The position numbers and the translations under genes were made by a program. A stretch of 64,000 nt of DNA from an uncultured Luminiphilus sp. (GTDB lineage Bacteria > Pseudomonadota > Gammaproteobacteria > Pseudomonadales > Halieaceae). The stretch covers positions 1 to 64,000 of the forward strand of contig CALKDK010000019.1 in the NCBI GenBank assembly GCA_938084055.1, given 5' to 3'. The stretch's first letter is position 1. Every line of letters starts with the position of its first letter. Positions 18,958 through 28,810 of the stretch are shown here, piece by piece. A model generated the notes under the pieces. That model was not told where the DNA came from, did not search any database, and saw nothing but the letters and a program-made list of their open reading frames with translations.

Positions 18958-19743
18958 CCTGCCCCTCCCAAACCCGCGGGCCCCCAACTCCCGTCTTGAA
19001 GTGCTTTGACGCAGAGGAATTTCCCGCTTTCGATGTTGGGACAGGGCCTATCCGAGCTGGGGCCGGCCAGCACCCGCACTGACCCGCAGGCATTTCGACA
19101 AGCGCACCCACCCTGCCCTCAGAAAAATCCGCACAGCATTGTGGCCCTTGAAAAAAGTGGGCTGGACATAAGGTCCGCAGCCCCTGATCGGGGAACTCCA
19201 CAAAACACCTCGCCGTCCGCAAGGGAGATATTGTCAAAATACTCACTGCCCACGGGCGCTGTCCACTGGACGCCATGTAAGTGCCATAACCAGGCTTGCA
19301 GGCCACGGGGACGCCTTCGGTTCCGGACTTGGCATAGGTCATGTCGGGATTCTCCGTTATCGGCATTATCTAGGCTGCATACTCACCGCCCCGTCCGGCA
19401 CCGCAAACAGTCGGTCCGGGCGTCACGAGACACGCGTTATACAGGGCAACACCAGAGGTTCTGGCCAATGCGCAGGACGCGTGGACGCCCCGCCACTGTG
19501 GTAAAGCGGCAGGCGACCCGGTGCAAAACCCGGTCCCATGGACAAATGAAAACAACTTTTTAGCTAATGGCAATCAAATAGCAAGATAACCCCGGCTCTG
19601 GCCGCGCCGAGCAGCGGCCACCTGTGCCCAGTCAAATCCTGTGCCATCGGGGTGGCAGGGCAGGGACACCCTGAACAGCGTACAACTCGCCTCCGGGACC
19701 GATTGAGCGCCGCAACAAATTCAAGGCCCGGGGGCCAGCCCGT
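18958..19743. other. Non-coding stretch upstream of pqqA
   Basis: About 790 bases between the pqqA promoter and the end of prpE hold no gene I can support. Open frames of 67-185 codons exist on both strands, but none has a family pattern, and base composition looks like that of neighbouring spacers. The one minus-strand frame over 140 codons (ending at 18929) is rich in Cys, Pro and Gly and lacks a ribosome-binding site. It may be a decayed gene. I see no terminator with a T-run at either end. Confidence 0.5.
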
Positions 19744-21618
19744 TCAGCTCCCCAACAATTTGGCGATTTCCTCGAGCGCGGCAGGCTCTTCGATAGTTGA
19801 GGGTATTGACCAGTCTTCACCGTCAGCAATCCGGCGCAGCGTACTTCTGAGAATTTTTCCGGAGCGGGTCTTGGGTAACCTTGCAACCACCAGCGCCCGG
19901 TTAAAGGCGGCGACGGGACCCACAGTGCTTCGCACCCGCGCTATCAAATCTGCCTCCAGCACATCCGGCGTGTACTCCACGCCATCCTTGAGTACCACCA
20001 GCCCCAGGGGCAGCTGGCCTTTCAGGGCGTCCGCAATACCGATAACAGCACACTCGGCCACCGCCGGGTGCCCAGCCACTACCTCTTCCAACTCCCCTGT
20101 CGACAGCCGGTGGCCCGCTACATTTATCACGTCATCCGTACGCCCCATGATGAACAGATAACCCTCCGAGTCCAGATACCCGCCGTCGCCAGTCAGATAA
20201 AAACCCGGGTAAGGCGCCAGGTAATCGGCATCGAATCGGACGTGATCCTGCCAGAGTGTGGGCAGGCACGCGGGTGGCAAAGGCCGCCTGATGGCGACCG
20301 CGCCCTGCTCACCCGCGGGCAGCGACCGACCCTGCGCATCTAGGATTGCGACGTCATATCCGGGCAGTGGTCGCGTTGCGGACCCCGCCTTCACAGGCAA
20401 CAACTCCAAACCCAGTGGATTGCTGGCAATAGCCCACCCCGTTTCAGTCTGCCACCAGTGATCGATAACTGGACGGCCGGTGATCCTTCCCAGCCACTCG
20501 AGGGTCGGTGGATCCAGGCGCTCGCCAGCCAGGAACAGCGTCTCCAGACAATCGAGATCATAGGCTGCAAATTGTGCACCCGTCGGATCCTCTTTGCGTA
20601 TGGCACGAAAGGCCGTGGGAGCTGCAAACAATACCTTGACACGATAGTCACTGACCACGCGCCAGAAGGCACCGGCGTCGGGGGTGTTGACGGGCTTACC
20701 CTCGTAGAGGACTGTCGTGCACCCCATGAGCAGCGGTGCGTACACAATATAGGAGTGACCTACCACCCAGCCAATATCACTGGCCGCCCAGAAAACCTCT
20801 CCCGGCGCCGTGTCATAGACCGCTGACATGGACCATGCCAGCGCCACGGCATGGCCACCGTTGTCGCGCACGACCCCTTTGGGCTTACCCGTGGTGCCGG
20901 ACGTGTAAAGTATGTATAGCGGGTCCGTCGCTGCGACCGGAACGCAATCTGCAGCCGCTGGCGCCTCTGAAAGTACCTGCCAGGAACTGTAACCCGGCTC
21001 GGTGAGGACCCAGTCAAGCTGGGGCCGCTGCAGGACCACAACATGGATGTCAGTAACAGAGGTGAGCGCCAATGCCTCGGCCACGATCGGCATGTACTCG
21101 ACAGTTTTCGTGGCCTCAATGCCGCAGGTCGCGGTGAGCAGTACCTTCGGTGCCGCATCGTTCAGCCGCACCGCCAGTTCAGCAGCAGCAAAACCGCCAA
21201 ACACAACGCTGTGGACAGCACCCAGTCTGGCGCAGGCCAGCATGGCGATAACAGCCTCAGGAACCATGGGCATGTAAATAACCACTCGATCCCCCTTTCC
21301 CACGCCAAGCCCCCGGAGCCCGCCGGCGGCAACGGCGACCCGGTTTTGCAGTTCTCCATAGGTGATCGTTTCACTGGCACCCGTGACGGGAGAGTCATAG
21401 TGAATGGCGGGCTGTTGTCCCCGGCCTGCAGCGACATGACGGTCCACCGCGTTGTAGCAGGTGTTCAACACACCTTCGGCAAACCAGCGCTCCATAGCAT
21501 TCTCATCCACGGAGAGCGCCTGGCGGGGTGCTACATACCAATCCAGCAGCTGAGATCTCTCGAGCCAGAAGCGCTCCGGATTGTCCCTGGCCTCATTGTA
21601 GATGTCTGTGTAGCCCAT
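19744..21618 (-). CDS. prpE: Propionyl-CoA synthetase
   Basis: This enzyme activates propionate to propionyl-CoA through an acyl-AMP. It has 624 aa from the chosen ATG (MGYTDIYNEARDNPERFW), which has an AGGAGA site; the E. coli protein has 628. A longer frame exists upstream but lacks a site. AMP-binding motifs are YTSGTTGKPKGVVRDNGGHA, WWQTETGW and LTGDGGYLDSEGYLFIMGRTDD. The acylation-sensitive lysine is in KTRSGKILRS near the end. The GHAVALAW stretch after the P-loop and the overall length fit PrpE better than acetyl-CoA synthetase. It stands alone on its strand, but its product is the same as that of the propionyl-CoA synthase 9 kb away. Confidence 0.88.
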   Translation of the reverse strand: MGYTDIYNEARDNPERFWLERSQLLDWYVAPRQALSVDENAMERWFAEGVLNTCYNAVDRHVAAGRGQQPAIHYDSPVTGASETITYGELQNRVAVAAGGLRGLGVGKGDRVVIYMPMVPEAVIAMLACARLGAVHSVVFGGFAAAELAVRLNDAAPKVLLTATCGIEATKTVEYMPIVAEALALTSVTDIHVVVLQRPQLDWVLTEPGYSSWQVLSEAPAAADCVPVAATDPLYILYTSGTTGKPKGVVRDNGGHAVALAWSMSAVYDTAPGEVFWAASDIGWVVGHSYIVYAPLLMGCTTVLYEGKPVNTPDAGAFWRVVSDYRVKVLFAAPTAFRAIRKEDPTGAQFAAYDLDCLETLFLAGERLDPPTLEWLGRITGRPVIDHWWQTETGWAIASNPLGLELLPVKAGSATRPLPGYDVAILDAQGRSLPAGEQGAVAIRRPLPPACLPTLWQDHVRFDADYLAPYPGFYLTGDGGYLDSEGYLFIMGRTDDVINVAGHRLSTGELEEVVAGHPAVAECAVIGIADALKGQLPLGLVVLKDGVEYTPDVLEADLIARVRSTVGPVAAFNRALVVARLPKTRSGKILRSTLRRIADGEDWSIPSTIEEPAALEEIAKLLGS

Positions 21619-22065
21619 CGGTTCTCCTGTGAGCAGGACTATTGGTATGGCGCCCGGAGCAACGCCCGCGGCCCCGGGCGCCCCACGGGGGAGGTGCGGG
21701 ATAAGCCCGCCGCCACTCCCGCGACCCGTAAGCTGGCCTCGCCGGCTTAATCTTTTTGGCCCTGCCCTGATACCTCCGCGCGGCTTGGACAGGAGCAGGC
21801 ATAGGCCAAAATACCAGATGGGTGCAGCCACTGACCACGTTATCCTTTGTCACTCTGTCCAAGGCGCCAGAGCCCAAACCTGTGCGAAGTCGCGTGAGGG
21901 TGCAGCCCTTACGATCTATTTTTCCGATTGATTTTTATAAATTAATCTGGTTGCCGTTGCGCCTCAGCTTGCCTACATTTTGGGTCATGGGATCTACGTT
22001 TCAGTCCATGAGCCCAGATCCGACTGAAGTTCGGCAACCGATACAAAATATGGAGTGAACAAATA
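21619..22065. other. Divergent intergenic region between prpE and katG
   Basis: The prpE-proximal half is GC-rich with no gene pattern; the katG-proximal half is AT-richer. A candidate promoter for katG lies here (listed separately). I do not see a recognisable OxyR site; the four spaced ATAG half-sites are not evident. Confidence 0.45.
21951..21979 (+). promoter_or_regulatory. Candidate katG promoter
   Basis: TTGCCG (21951-21956) and TACATT (21974-21979) are 17 bases apart and about 85 bases upstream of the katG ATG. The katG start itself has TGGAGTGAAC as ribosome-binding region. The match is moderate. Confidence 0.4.
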
Positions 22066-24321
22066 ATGCTGAAAGTAAAAACACTTGTTGCTGCTGTAGC
22101 GCTCACCACCTCAATGATTGGCACAGTGCAGGCCGACAACACCTTCGCCAAACCGCCCACCTTCTGGTGGCCGGAACGCATTGACCTGACCCCACTGCGT
22201 CAACACAACCCGGACGCAAATCCCTACGGTGCAGATTTCAACTACGCGGCAGAATTCGCAAAGGTGGATATGGCGGCGCTCAAGGCTGACGTCCGCGCGA
22301 CGCTGACCGACTCCCAGGATTGGTGGCCGGCAGACTACGGCCACTACGGACCGTTTTTTATCCGCATGGCATGGCACAGTGCGGGTACCTATCGGGTTGC
22401 CGATGGGCGGGGTGGTGCTGGTGGCGGGCAGCAGCGTTTTGAACCGCTCAACAGCTGGCCAGACAATGGCAACCTGGACAAAGCCCGCAGGCTGATGTGG
22501 CCCGTCAAACAAAAATACGGTCGACAGGTGTCCTGGGCGGATCTGATGATACTCGCCGGTACCGTCGCTATGGAGGATATGGGTTTTAAATCCTTCGGTT
22601 TTGCCGGTGGACGAGCCGACGACTGGGAGCCCGACTTGGTTTACTGGGGTCCAGAGACGGTCATGCTGGCCGACGAGCGGTACTCTGGGGAGCGCAAGCT
22701 GGACAATCCTCTCGCCGCGGTCCAGATGGGGTTGATCTATGTGAACCCTGAGGGCCCCAATGGTAATCCTGATCCTGCACTCGCCGCTCACGACATTCGC
22801 GAAACCTTTGGTCGTATGGCAATGAATGACGCTGAAACAGTGGCACTGATCGCCGGTGGCCACAGTTTTGGCAAGGCACACGGAGCGCACAAACCCGACG
22901 GCTGCCTCAGCGTCGAGCCCGGCGGAGCCGGACTCGACGATCAGGGCTTCGGTTGGAAGAACAGCTGCGGAAAGGGCCATTCAGAAGACACTATCACCTC
23001 GGGGTTTGAGGGTGCCTGGACAGCAACCCCAACCCGGTGGAGCATGATGTATCTGTCCAATCTGTTCGCCTACGACTGGGAAATGACCAAAAGTCCGGCA
23101 GGTGCCACGCAGTGGGTGCCCAAAGGGGGTCAGGCGGCAGGCACAGTGCCCGACGCCCATGTCGCCGGTAAAGGCCATGCCCCGATTATGTTTACAACGG
23201 ACCTGTCACTGAAGGTTGACCCTGCCTACCGAGCAATAGCGCAGAGTTTCCTTGAGAACCCGACAGAATTTGAGGATGCATTTGCCCGCGCCTGGTTCAA
23301 GCTCACCCATCGTGATATGGGCCCGCGGGCTCGCTATGTGGGCACCGATGTGCCCGCAGAAGTCCTACTGTGGCAGGATCCCATTCCCGATGTTGACCAT
23401 GAACTGGTGTCCGACGACGATGTTGCCCAGTTAAAGGCAGCCCTACTGAACTCGGGTGCAACCGTCTCGCAGCTCGCCGCTACCGCATGGGCATCGGCCG
23501 CCAGCTACAGGGACAGCGACATGCGCGGTGGAGCCAATGGTGCCCGTATCCGCCTAACGCCGATGAAGGACTGGCCGGTTAACGACCCCGCTGAACTGGC
23601 AGATGTACTGGCCAAGCTAAACGCCGTGCAAACGGCGTTCAACGATAAACAGCAGGGTGACAAACGCGTATCTCTGGCGGACATCATTGTCCTTGGAGGC
23701 GCTGCCGCCATTGAGAAGGCCGCCGCTGAAGCGGGGTACACGGTAGAGGTTCCCTTTAAGCCGGGTCGCATGGATGCAGCCCAGGAAATGACAGACATCG
23801 ACTCATTCGCAGAGCTTGAGCCCACCGCAGATGGCTTCCGTAATTACTACAATGCCGACGCCAACTATATGTCGCCCGTCAATGCCATGATCGACCGGGC
23901 TAACCTGCTCGACCTTAATCCAGCGCAAATGACGGCACTGGTTGGCGGCCTGCGGGTTTTGGGTGTCAACGCCGATGGCAGCGACACGGGCATACTCACC
24001 GAACGCCAGGGTGTGTTGAGCACCGATTTCTTCACCAACCTGCTCGATATGTCGACTGTCTGGGCACCTTCCGGCGATTTTCAGGGCCAGTATGTGGGCA
24101 GTGATCGCCGCTCAGGGGCCCGCAGGTGGACAGCGACCCCCGTGGACCTGATGTTCGGCTCCAGCTCCGAGCTGCGTGCCATCGCTGAGGTTTACGCAGC
24201 CAGTGATGGTGGTGGAAAATTCATTGACGACTTCGTCAGTGCCTGGGCAAAGGTCATGACCAATGACCGCTTTGACCTGGAAGCCGTTGGCAGCACCCGC
24301 AGCGACATGGCTGCACGCTGA
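22066..24321 (+). CDS. katG: Catalase-peroxidase with signal peptide (exported KatG)
   Basis: This bifunctional haem enzyme disproportionates H2O2 and has peroxidase activity. It has 751 aa with two homologous halves. The distal haem residues are Arg100, Trp103 and His104 ([13 protein letters not shown]), and the proximal His is His266 ([11 protein letters not shown]). The Met-Tyr-Trp crosslink needed for catalase activity is intact: Trp103, Tyr225 ([11 protein letters not shown]), Met251 (GRMAMND). Residues 1-23 form a Sec signal peptide ([17 protein letters not shown]..., cleavage after VQA), so it should act in the periplasm, like the KatP subgroup rather than cytosolic KatG. A stem-loop terminator follows directly. 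Confidence 0.95.
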   Translation: MLKVKTLVAAVALTTSMIGTVQADNTFAKPPTFWWPERIDLTPLRQHNPDANPYGADFNYAAEFAKVDMAALKADVRATLTDSQDWWPADYGHYGPFFIRMAWHSAGTYRVADGRGGAGGGQQRFEPLNSWPDNGNLDKARRLMWPVKQKYGRQVSWADLMILAGTVAMEDMGFKSFGFAGGRADDWEPDLVYWGPETVMLADERYSGERKLDNPLAAVQMGLIYVNPEGPNGNPDPALAAHDIRETFGRMAMNDAETVALIAGGHSFGKAHGAHKPDGCLSVEPGGAGLDDQGFGWKNSCGKGHSEDTITSGFEGAWTATPTRWSMMYLSNLFAYDWEMTKSPAGATQWVPKGGQAAGTVPDAHVAGKGHAPIMFTTDLSLKVDPAYRAIAQSFLENPTEFEDAFARAWFKLTHRDMGPRARYVGTDVPAEVLLWQDPIPDVDHELVSDDDVAQLKAALLNSGATVSQLAATAWASAASYRDSDMRGGANGARIRLTPMKDWPVNDPAELADVLAKLNAVQTAFNDKQQGDKRVSLADIIVLGGAAAIEKAAAEAGYTVEVPFKPGRMDAAQEMTDIDSFAELEPTADGFRNYYNADANYMSPVNAMIDRANLLDLNPAQMTALVGGLRVLGVNADGSDTGILTERQGVLSTDFFTNLLDMSTVWAPSGDFQGQYVGSDRRSGARRWTATPVDLMFGSSSELRAIAEVYAASDGGGKFIDDFVSAWAKVMTNDRFDLEAVGSTRSDMAAR

Positions 24322-24341
24322 GCCATTGGTCAATCTGGAAC

Positions 24342-24369
24342 AGCCCGGCGTATGGCGTCGGGCTATTTT
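24342..24369 (+). terminator. Rho-independent terminator of katG
   Basis: AGCCCGGCG and CGTCGGGCT form a nine-pair stem with one G-U wobble and a five-base loop, followed by ATTTT. It begins about 20 bases after the katG stop. Confidence 0.75.
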
Positions 24370-24556
24370 CACTACAGCTCCCTGACGATGGTCTGACAGC
24401 AAGGCGCAGTGCAGATCGTCTGTGTACGCTCCACATGATGCCCGTGCCGCTCACCAACAGGTCGTCGCAAAAAGCCGGTCAAGCGCCGCTACCGCGCTGG
24501 GAAAGCGCGCTATCGCCGCGGCACATGCCGGACAACCCGGTCGTTCCGCCTGATAC

Positions 24557-24937
24557 TCAGTTGTCCACAGATCGCGAGCGCTCGTAAGGTTTTTGCCCGG
24601 GAGAACCCGACATGGGCGTAAACCGTATCCCGCCACTCTCCTCTTCGTCAGGTTCACGGCCGCTGTCGCCACCGGCGGGTTGAAGCTCGGTTGCCCCCCC
24701 GCTGGCCACGCCAATGGACTCCACCACGAGGGTATCGCCGTACCGCCCAGAGCTGGCTTTCAGGCAAGCTGAGCCGGCTGCAGCGCGGGCCGTCCCCTCT
24801 TCGGCTGCGGTCCACTGCCCGGACGAACCCAATCGCAATTCATCCAGTGTCGCTGCAATAACAGCCTCGCAGTCCGTCTCCGCCATCGCCTCACCAAAGG
24901 TCAGCAGGGTTACTGCCAGCAAAGTACAACGCTTCAT
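24557..24937 (-). CDS. Small secreted protein of unknown function
   Basis: I do not recognise a family. The predicted protein has 126 aa and starts with a Sec signal peptide (MKRCTLLAVTLLTFGEAMA, cleavage before ETDC). A GAGGAAAG site precedes the ATG, which decides this start over longer frames. The mature part has two cysteines (in TDCEAV and GSACLKA) that could form a disulfide, and an Ala-rich helix between them. A polar Gly/Glu-rich tail (PDEEESGG, SGSPGQKPYERSRS) looks disordered. It lies between the exported catalase-peroxidase and the TorF porin but is on the opposite strand to both, so it is its own unit. A periplasmic location is expected. Confidence 0.65.
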   Translation of the reverse strand: MKRCTLLAVTLLTFGEAMAETDCEAVIAATLDELRLGSSGQWTAAEEGTARAAAGSACLKASSGRYGDTLVVESIGVASGGATELQPAGGDSGREPDEEESGGIRFTPMSGSPGQKPYERSRSVDN

Positions 24938-25333
24938 ATTTCTTTCCTCGTTCCGGGTAGTCGTACCACACCATACGCAGGAACTCGGGGAAGAGGTTTT
25001 ACGCACAGGTATTTCTCGCTGCTGCTGGTATCTTGACCGTCCTCTTCCACGTCCAGATCCAACGCGGCGCAATCGTGGCACCGGGCCGGAGGGACGGTTA
25101 TCTCCTGGAAAATCACGCTCGGTTTTGGTGCGAACTTGCCCTAAAAAGGCGCTCCCGTTTACGGGAATGCAGGGCTCTTTATATGGGGATAAATGTTTTT
25201 TACCTATGTTTTTCAATAACTTGAAAAAGTTGGCAAGGTCTGTGCTGCAGGGCTGGTGTGCAAGGCGCAGAGGCAGTGCTACCAACTCTCCCAAGCGCGG
25301 ATCTCCCACTTTTGTTGTTAACGAGGACCCACT
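24938..25333. other. Divergent spacer upstream of the TorF porin gene
   Basis: About 400 bases between the small secreted protein and the porin. It contains the perfect inverted repeat TTTTTCAA-taac-TTGAAAAA (25209-25228), listed separately, and an ACGAGG ribosome-binding site just before the porin ATG. No coding pattern is seen. Confidence 0.5.
25209..25228. repeat. Perfect 8-bp inverted repeat upstream of torF-like gene
   Basis: TTTTTCAA and TTGAAAAA are separated by TAAC. It lies about 105 bases before the porin start. The 8-4-8 geometry suits a dimeric helix-turn-helix regulator, but a weak RNA hairpin cannot be excluded. Confidence 0.5.
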
Positions 25334-26074
25334 ATGAACTCCAAGCTTTCCCCCACCGTTTCACTGAGAACTCTGGCCGCAGGATCCGTGCTGGCAATGA
25401 GTGCCCTCACGCTCCCAGCCCAAGCCGGTGAGTGGAGCGCCAATGCAGCAATGACCAACAACTACATTTGGCGAGGCCTCACCCAGACTGAAAACGAGGC
25501 AGCCATCCAGGGCGGCATTGACTACGCCCACGACAGCGGATTTTACGCCGGCACCTGGGTATCCAACGTCAACTACGGACCCTCTGACGTGTACTCCTAT
25601 GAGCACGATCTTTATGCCGGCTTTGCCTTCGACACAGGTGCCGTCAGTTGGGATGTAGGCTACCTGTACTACAACTACGACAAGGAGGCAGAGTTCGACT
25701 TTGGCGAGGTGTATGCCAAGGTTGGATTCGGGGGCTTCAGCGGCGCGGTGTATGTGCTGACCAACACCGAAGCCGATGAAGGGCCCGGCCAGGATTTTGA
25801 TGCGGGCGGCACCTACTACGTATCGGCAGACTATGGTTTTGAGGTCGGTAACGGCATTGGTATAGGCCTGCATGTTGGCTACCACGACGGCGACTTCGCC
25901 GAAGCCTTTAACGGAACGACCGGTGGGTATTACGATTACAACATCAGCGTCGCCAAAGACGGCTTTGCCTTCATGATGAGTTCCACAGACGTCGAGGGGC
26001 CCGCCGCTGACGGCGGTTACGACAACGACGAGATCAAATTCGTAATTAGCTATGCCGTCGACATCTCCATGTAA
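25334..26074 (+). CDS. TorF-family putative outer-membrane porin
   Basis: This is a 246-aa predicted beta-barrel of the TIGR02001/TorF type. A Sec signal peptide ends at PAQA-GEW. The family start WSANAAMTNNYIWRGLTQTENEAAIQGGIDYAH is clear, followed by alternating aromatic strands (FYAGTWVSNVNYG, YEHDLYAGF, WDVGYLYYNYD) and an aromatic-rich C-terminal end (IKFVISYAVDISM). It is single, with an upstream inverted repeat and a perfect terminator after it. The family is common in marine gammaproteobacteria; the permeating solute is unknown. Confidence 0.9.
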   Translation: MNSKLSPTVSLRTLAAGSVLAMSALTLPAQAGEWSANAAMTNNYIWRGLTQTENEAAIQGGIDYAHDSGFYAGTWVSNVNYGPSDVYSYEHDLYAGFAFDTGAVSWDVGYLYYNYDKEAEFDFGEVYAKVGFGGFSGAVYVLTNTEADEGPGQDFDAGGTYYVSADYGFEVGNGIGIGLHVGYHDGDFAEAFNGTTGGYYDYNISVAKDGFAFMMSSTDVEGPAADGGYDNDEIKFVISYAVDISM

Positions 26075-26089
26075 CCAGCGGTAATGAAG

Positions 26090-26116
26090 AGCCCGCTTGT
26101 CAGCGGGCTTTTTTTT
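26090..26116 (+). terminator. Rho-independent terminator after TorF porin gene
   Basis: AGCCCGCT and AGCGGGCT form a perfect eight-pair stem with a four-base loop, followed by seven T. It is a textbook intrinsic terminator 15 bases after the stop. Confidence 0.95.
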
Positions 26117-26336
26117 GCCCAGTCCCCGGGCCCGGGAGTGCCTCGCAGGCCCCATTGCGCAACCGCGATGCCCGGCAGCAGGCGCACTCCGGTAGCGCCA
26201 AAGCGCACCCGCGGCCTCGCCAGGCCAGGTTATCGAGCCATGAATAACCGACGGTGGAATGCCATCACCTCTATGGAGGTTGCAATATCAGATAGCACGG
26301 GCGACCCTCCCCGGATGAACAAGCTGGGGTAGTCAC

Positions 26337-27788
26337 ATGGAGATCACCGGGATTGATGCCGCCGTGGAGGCTTTGCTGGCGCCCGTCGCATCGGCCGTGT
26401 CCAAGCTGGTGTTCTACGCCGTGCCCGTGGGCAACAGTGAATTACCCCTCATCGTCCTGTGGCTCGCTGCAGCGGCACTGTATTTTACCATCTACCTCCG
26501 GTTCATTAATTTCCGTGCCCTGTGGCTGGCCATCCGCCATGTTCGTGGCGATTTCAGCGACCCCGAGGCTAAGGGCGAAATCAGCCACTTCAAAGCAGTA
26601 GCGACCGCCGTATCGGGCACAGTCGGTGTCGGAAACATCGGGGGCGTAGCCGTTGCCATCAGCATGGGAGGCCCCGGGGCCACTTTTTGGTTGCTTGTTG
26701 CCGGCGTTCTGTCGATGTCTACCAAGCTCGTGGAGTGCACCCTCGGCGTGAAATACCGCCGACAAAATGCAGATGGTAGTGTTTCTGGTGGACCCATGTA
26801 CTACCTTGAACACTGGTTCCAGCGCAAACGCTGGCCGCGCACGGGACGTCTGATGGGCGGATTTTACGCGCTGGCCCTGGTGATAGCGGGTTTTGGTATT
26901 GGCAACATGTTCCAGGCTAACCAGGCCTACACCCAATTCCTGGTCATCACAGGAGGCGACAGCAGTTGGCTTAGCGATCGCGGTTGGTTTTTCGGCCTGG
27001 TACTCGCCACGGTGGTCGCACTGGTGGTCATTGGCGGCATCCGGTCGATTGCCAGGGTAACCGTCGTTCTGGTGCCGTTTATGGCGGGTCTCTACATCAT
27101 CAGTGCGCTCGCCGTCATTGCCTTGAGCGCAGAGCACATTCCAGCCGCGTTGCGCATGGTTATGGAAGGCGCGTTCACATCCCAGGGTGCGACGGGCGGT
27201 GCGCTGGGCGCTATGGTGATAGGTTTTCAACGGGCGCTTTTTTCCAATGAAGCGGGGCTGGGCTCTGCCTCAATTGCCCACTCTGCGGTGCAAACAGACG
27301 AACCGGCCTCCGAGGGAATTACCGCGCTTCTTGAACCCTTCATCGACACGGTAATTATTCTCAGCCTGAGCTCCCTCGTTATCCTCACCAGCGCTATTCC
27401 CAACGGGCTGATGACGGCCGAAGTCGCAGGTATAGAATTGACATCGGCTGCATTCGCCGTCCACTTCGAGTTCGCGCCCTACATCATCGCGTTGGCGGCT
27501 CTGCTGTTTGCCTTCTCCAGCCTGCTTGCCTGGTCGTACTACGGCCTGAAAGGCTGGACCTATTTATTCGGGGAGAGTCGCATCGTGCAGTTATGTTTCC
27601 AGATGCTCTTCTGCACGTTCATTGTCATCGGCTGCATGCTGCAGCTCGTGGCTGTGCTTGATTTTTCGGATGCGATGATTTTTGTCATCGCCATTCCTAA
27701 CTTGATCGCGCTGTATCTCTTCGCACCCGAGGTCCGGGATGACATTACACGCTACATTCAGAAACTGCGTGACCAGGGCCGCTATTAG
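26337..27788 (+). CDS. Sodium:alanine/glycine symporter (AGCS family)
   Basis: This is a Na+-coupled amino-acid importer with 483 aa and about 11 hydrophobic segments. The family signature is clear: GTVGVGNIGGVAVAISMGGPGATFW near residue 97, then VECTLGVKYR and GGPMYYLE, and later FSNEAGLGSASIAHSA. It is slightly longer than many bacterial AGCS proteins because of the loop WFQRKRWPRTGR. It faces the TauD-type gene with four bases between stops. I looked for a glycine riboswitch in the 220-base leader and found none; a short ACCTC-tatg-GAGGT repeat sits about 55 bases before the ATG. Confidence 0.93.
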   Translation: MEITGIDAAVEALLAPVASAVSKLVFYAVPVGNSELPLIVLWLAAAALYFTIYLRFINFRALWLAIRHVRGDFSDPEAKGEISHFKAVATAVSGTVGVGNIGGVAVAISMGGPGATFWLLVAGVLSMSTKLVECTLGVKYRRQNADGSVSGGPMYYLEHWFQRKRWPRTGRLMGGFYALALVIAGFGIGNMFQANQAYTQFLVITGGDSSWLSDRGWFFGLVLATVVALVVIGGIRSIARVTVVLVPFMAGLYIISALAVIALSAEHIPAALRMVMEGAFTSQGATGGALGAMVIGFQRALFSNEAGLGSASIAHSAVQTDEPASEGITALLEPFIDTVIILSLSSLVILTSAIPNGLMTAEVAGIELTSAAFAVHFEFAPYIIALAALLFAFSSLLAWSYYGLKGWTYLFGESRIVQLCFQMLFCTFIVIGCMLQLVAVLDFSDAMIFVIAIPNLIALYLFAPEVRDDITRYIQKLRDQGRY

Positions 27789-27792
27789 TGGC

Positions 27793-28614
27793 TCAGTAAG
27801 GGTGGTCACCCTCGCTGACAACTCGGTGCAGGCGCCGCGAGGCAGGAAGGAAGTCATTCACAGGCTTGTGCTGGGTGCTTCTGTTATCCCAAAGTACAAT
27901 GCTGTCCTGCGCCCAGCGAAAACGGCAGGTGTGTTCCGGTAGTACGGCGTGCTCGCAAAGAAATCCGAGCAGCGCGGACGACTCCAGGGGCGGCAGGCCT
28001 TCGATATGGGACGTGAATAGCGCGTTCACATAGAGGGCCTTTTTACCGGTTTCGGGGTGAGTCTGAACCACGGGATGACGCACCGGAGGATTTTCAGCCA
28101 GGGCGTTAGCCAATCGCTCCCGACCACCGGGCTCGGCGAGGCTCTCTTTAAAACCCTGCGCAAAATCATGCACTGCAAACAGGCCGTCAAGGTAGCGTTG
28201 CATACCCTGCGACAGAGCGTCGTAGGCAGAGGTCATACTCGCGAAAAGTGTATCTCCACCGACCTCAGGAATCAGCATACCCCGGAGCACAGTCACTGAT
28301 GGCGGATGCTGTCGGAAGGTCATGTCCGAGTGCCATACCTCTATCTTTGACGGATTTTCCGGGGTGCTCTCCAGAATCATGACCTCCGGTAAATCCGGTA
28401 CCGTGCCATAGGCGGGGTGGGTTTGCAGGGGACCAAAGACGGCGGCGAGGGCACGCTGCTGCCGTGGGTCAATAGCCTGGTCCCGGAGAAAGAGAACCTC
28501 GTATTCGTTGAGCAGGCTGCGGAGGGCTGTGGCTGTTTCAGCGGTCAGCTCACTGGACAGGTCGAGGCCGGTTATCTCAGCACCTAGGGCACCCGCTACT
28601 CGTCTGATCTGCAT
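27793..28614 (-). CDS. TauD/TfdA-family Fe(II)/2-oxoglutarate dioxygenase
   Basis: This is a non-haem iron dioxygenase of 273 aa from the ATG preceded by GGGAGAGG. The iron ligands are His95 and Asp97 (EVWHSDMTF) and His249 (LWDNRSTQHK). A downstream Arg in PASRRLHRV fits the 2-oxoglutarate site. TauD relatives hydroxylate taurine, sulfonates, 2,4-D or other small acids; sequence does not tell which. Its nearest same-strand neighbour upstream is the cyclase-family gene about 200 bases away. No sulfonate uptake genes are present, so a taurine role is not supported by context. Confidence 0.9.
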   Translation of the reverse strand: MQIRRVAGALGAEITGLDLSSELTAETATALRSLLNEYEVLFLRDQAIDPRQQRALAAVFGPLQTHPAYGTVPDLPEVMILESTPENPSKIEVWHSDMTFRQHPPSVTVLRGMLIPEVGGDTLFASMTSAYDALSQGMQRYLDGLFAVHDFAQGFKESLAEPGGRERLANALAENPPVRHPVVQTHPETGKKALYVNALFTSHIEGLPPLESSALLGFLCEHAVLPEHTCRFRWAQDSIVLWDNRSTQHKPVNDFLPASRRLHRVVSEGDHPY

Positions 28615-28810
28615 TAATGTCACCTCTCCCACGTACTGGACGACAAGTGCCACACCCCCTCAATAATGCGGGGCCCTCAAGGCTCTGCGGCGCCATGCTA
28701 GCACCGCGGGACAAAAGCGTAAGGGTCCGTTTGCACTACCCGAATGTCCGGGAGCAATACCCGGGCGAGTATCGAGGGTTAAACCCCGCGACCGGGGGGT
28801 CGACGGCAAC

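Noticed and set aside
18929-19366. 145-codon minus-strand frame upstream of pqqA
   Set aside because: No family pattern, no ribosome-binding site, and its end covers the pqqA promoter; listed only as part of the non-coding stretch.
26117-26336. Glycine riboswitch before the AGCS symporter
   Set aside because: Looked for the paired aptamer cores that often precede such genes; the conserved core sequences are not present.
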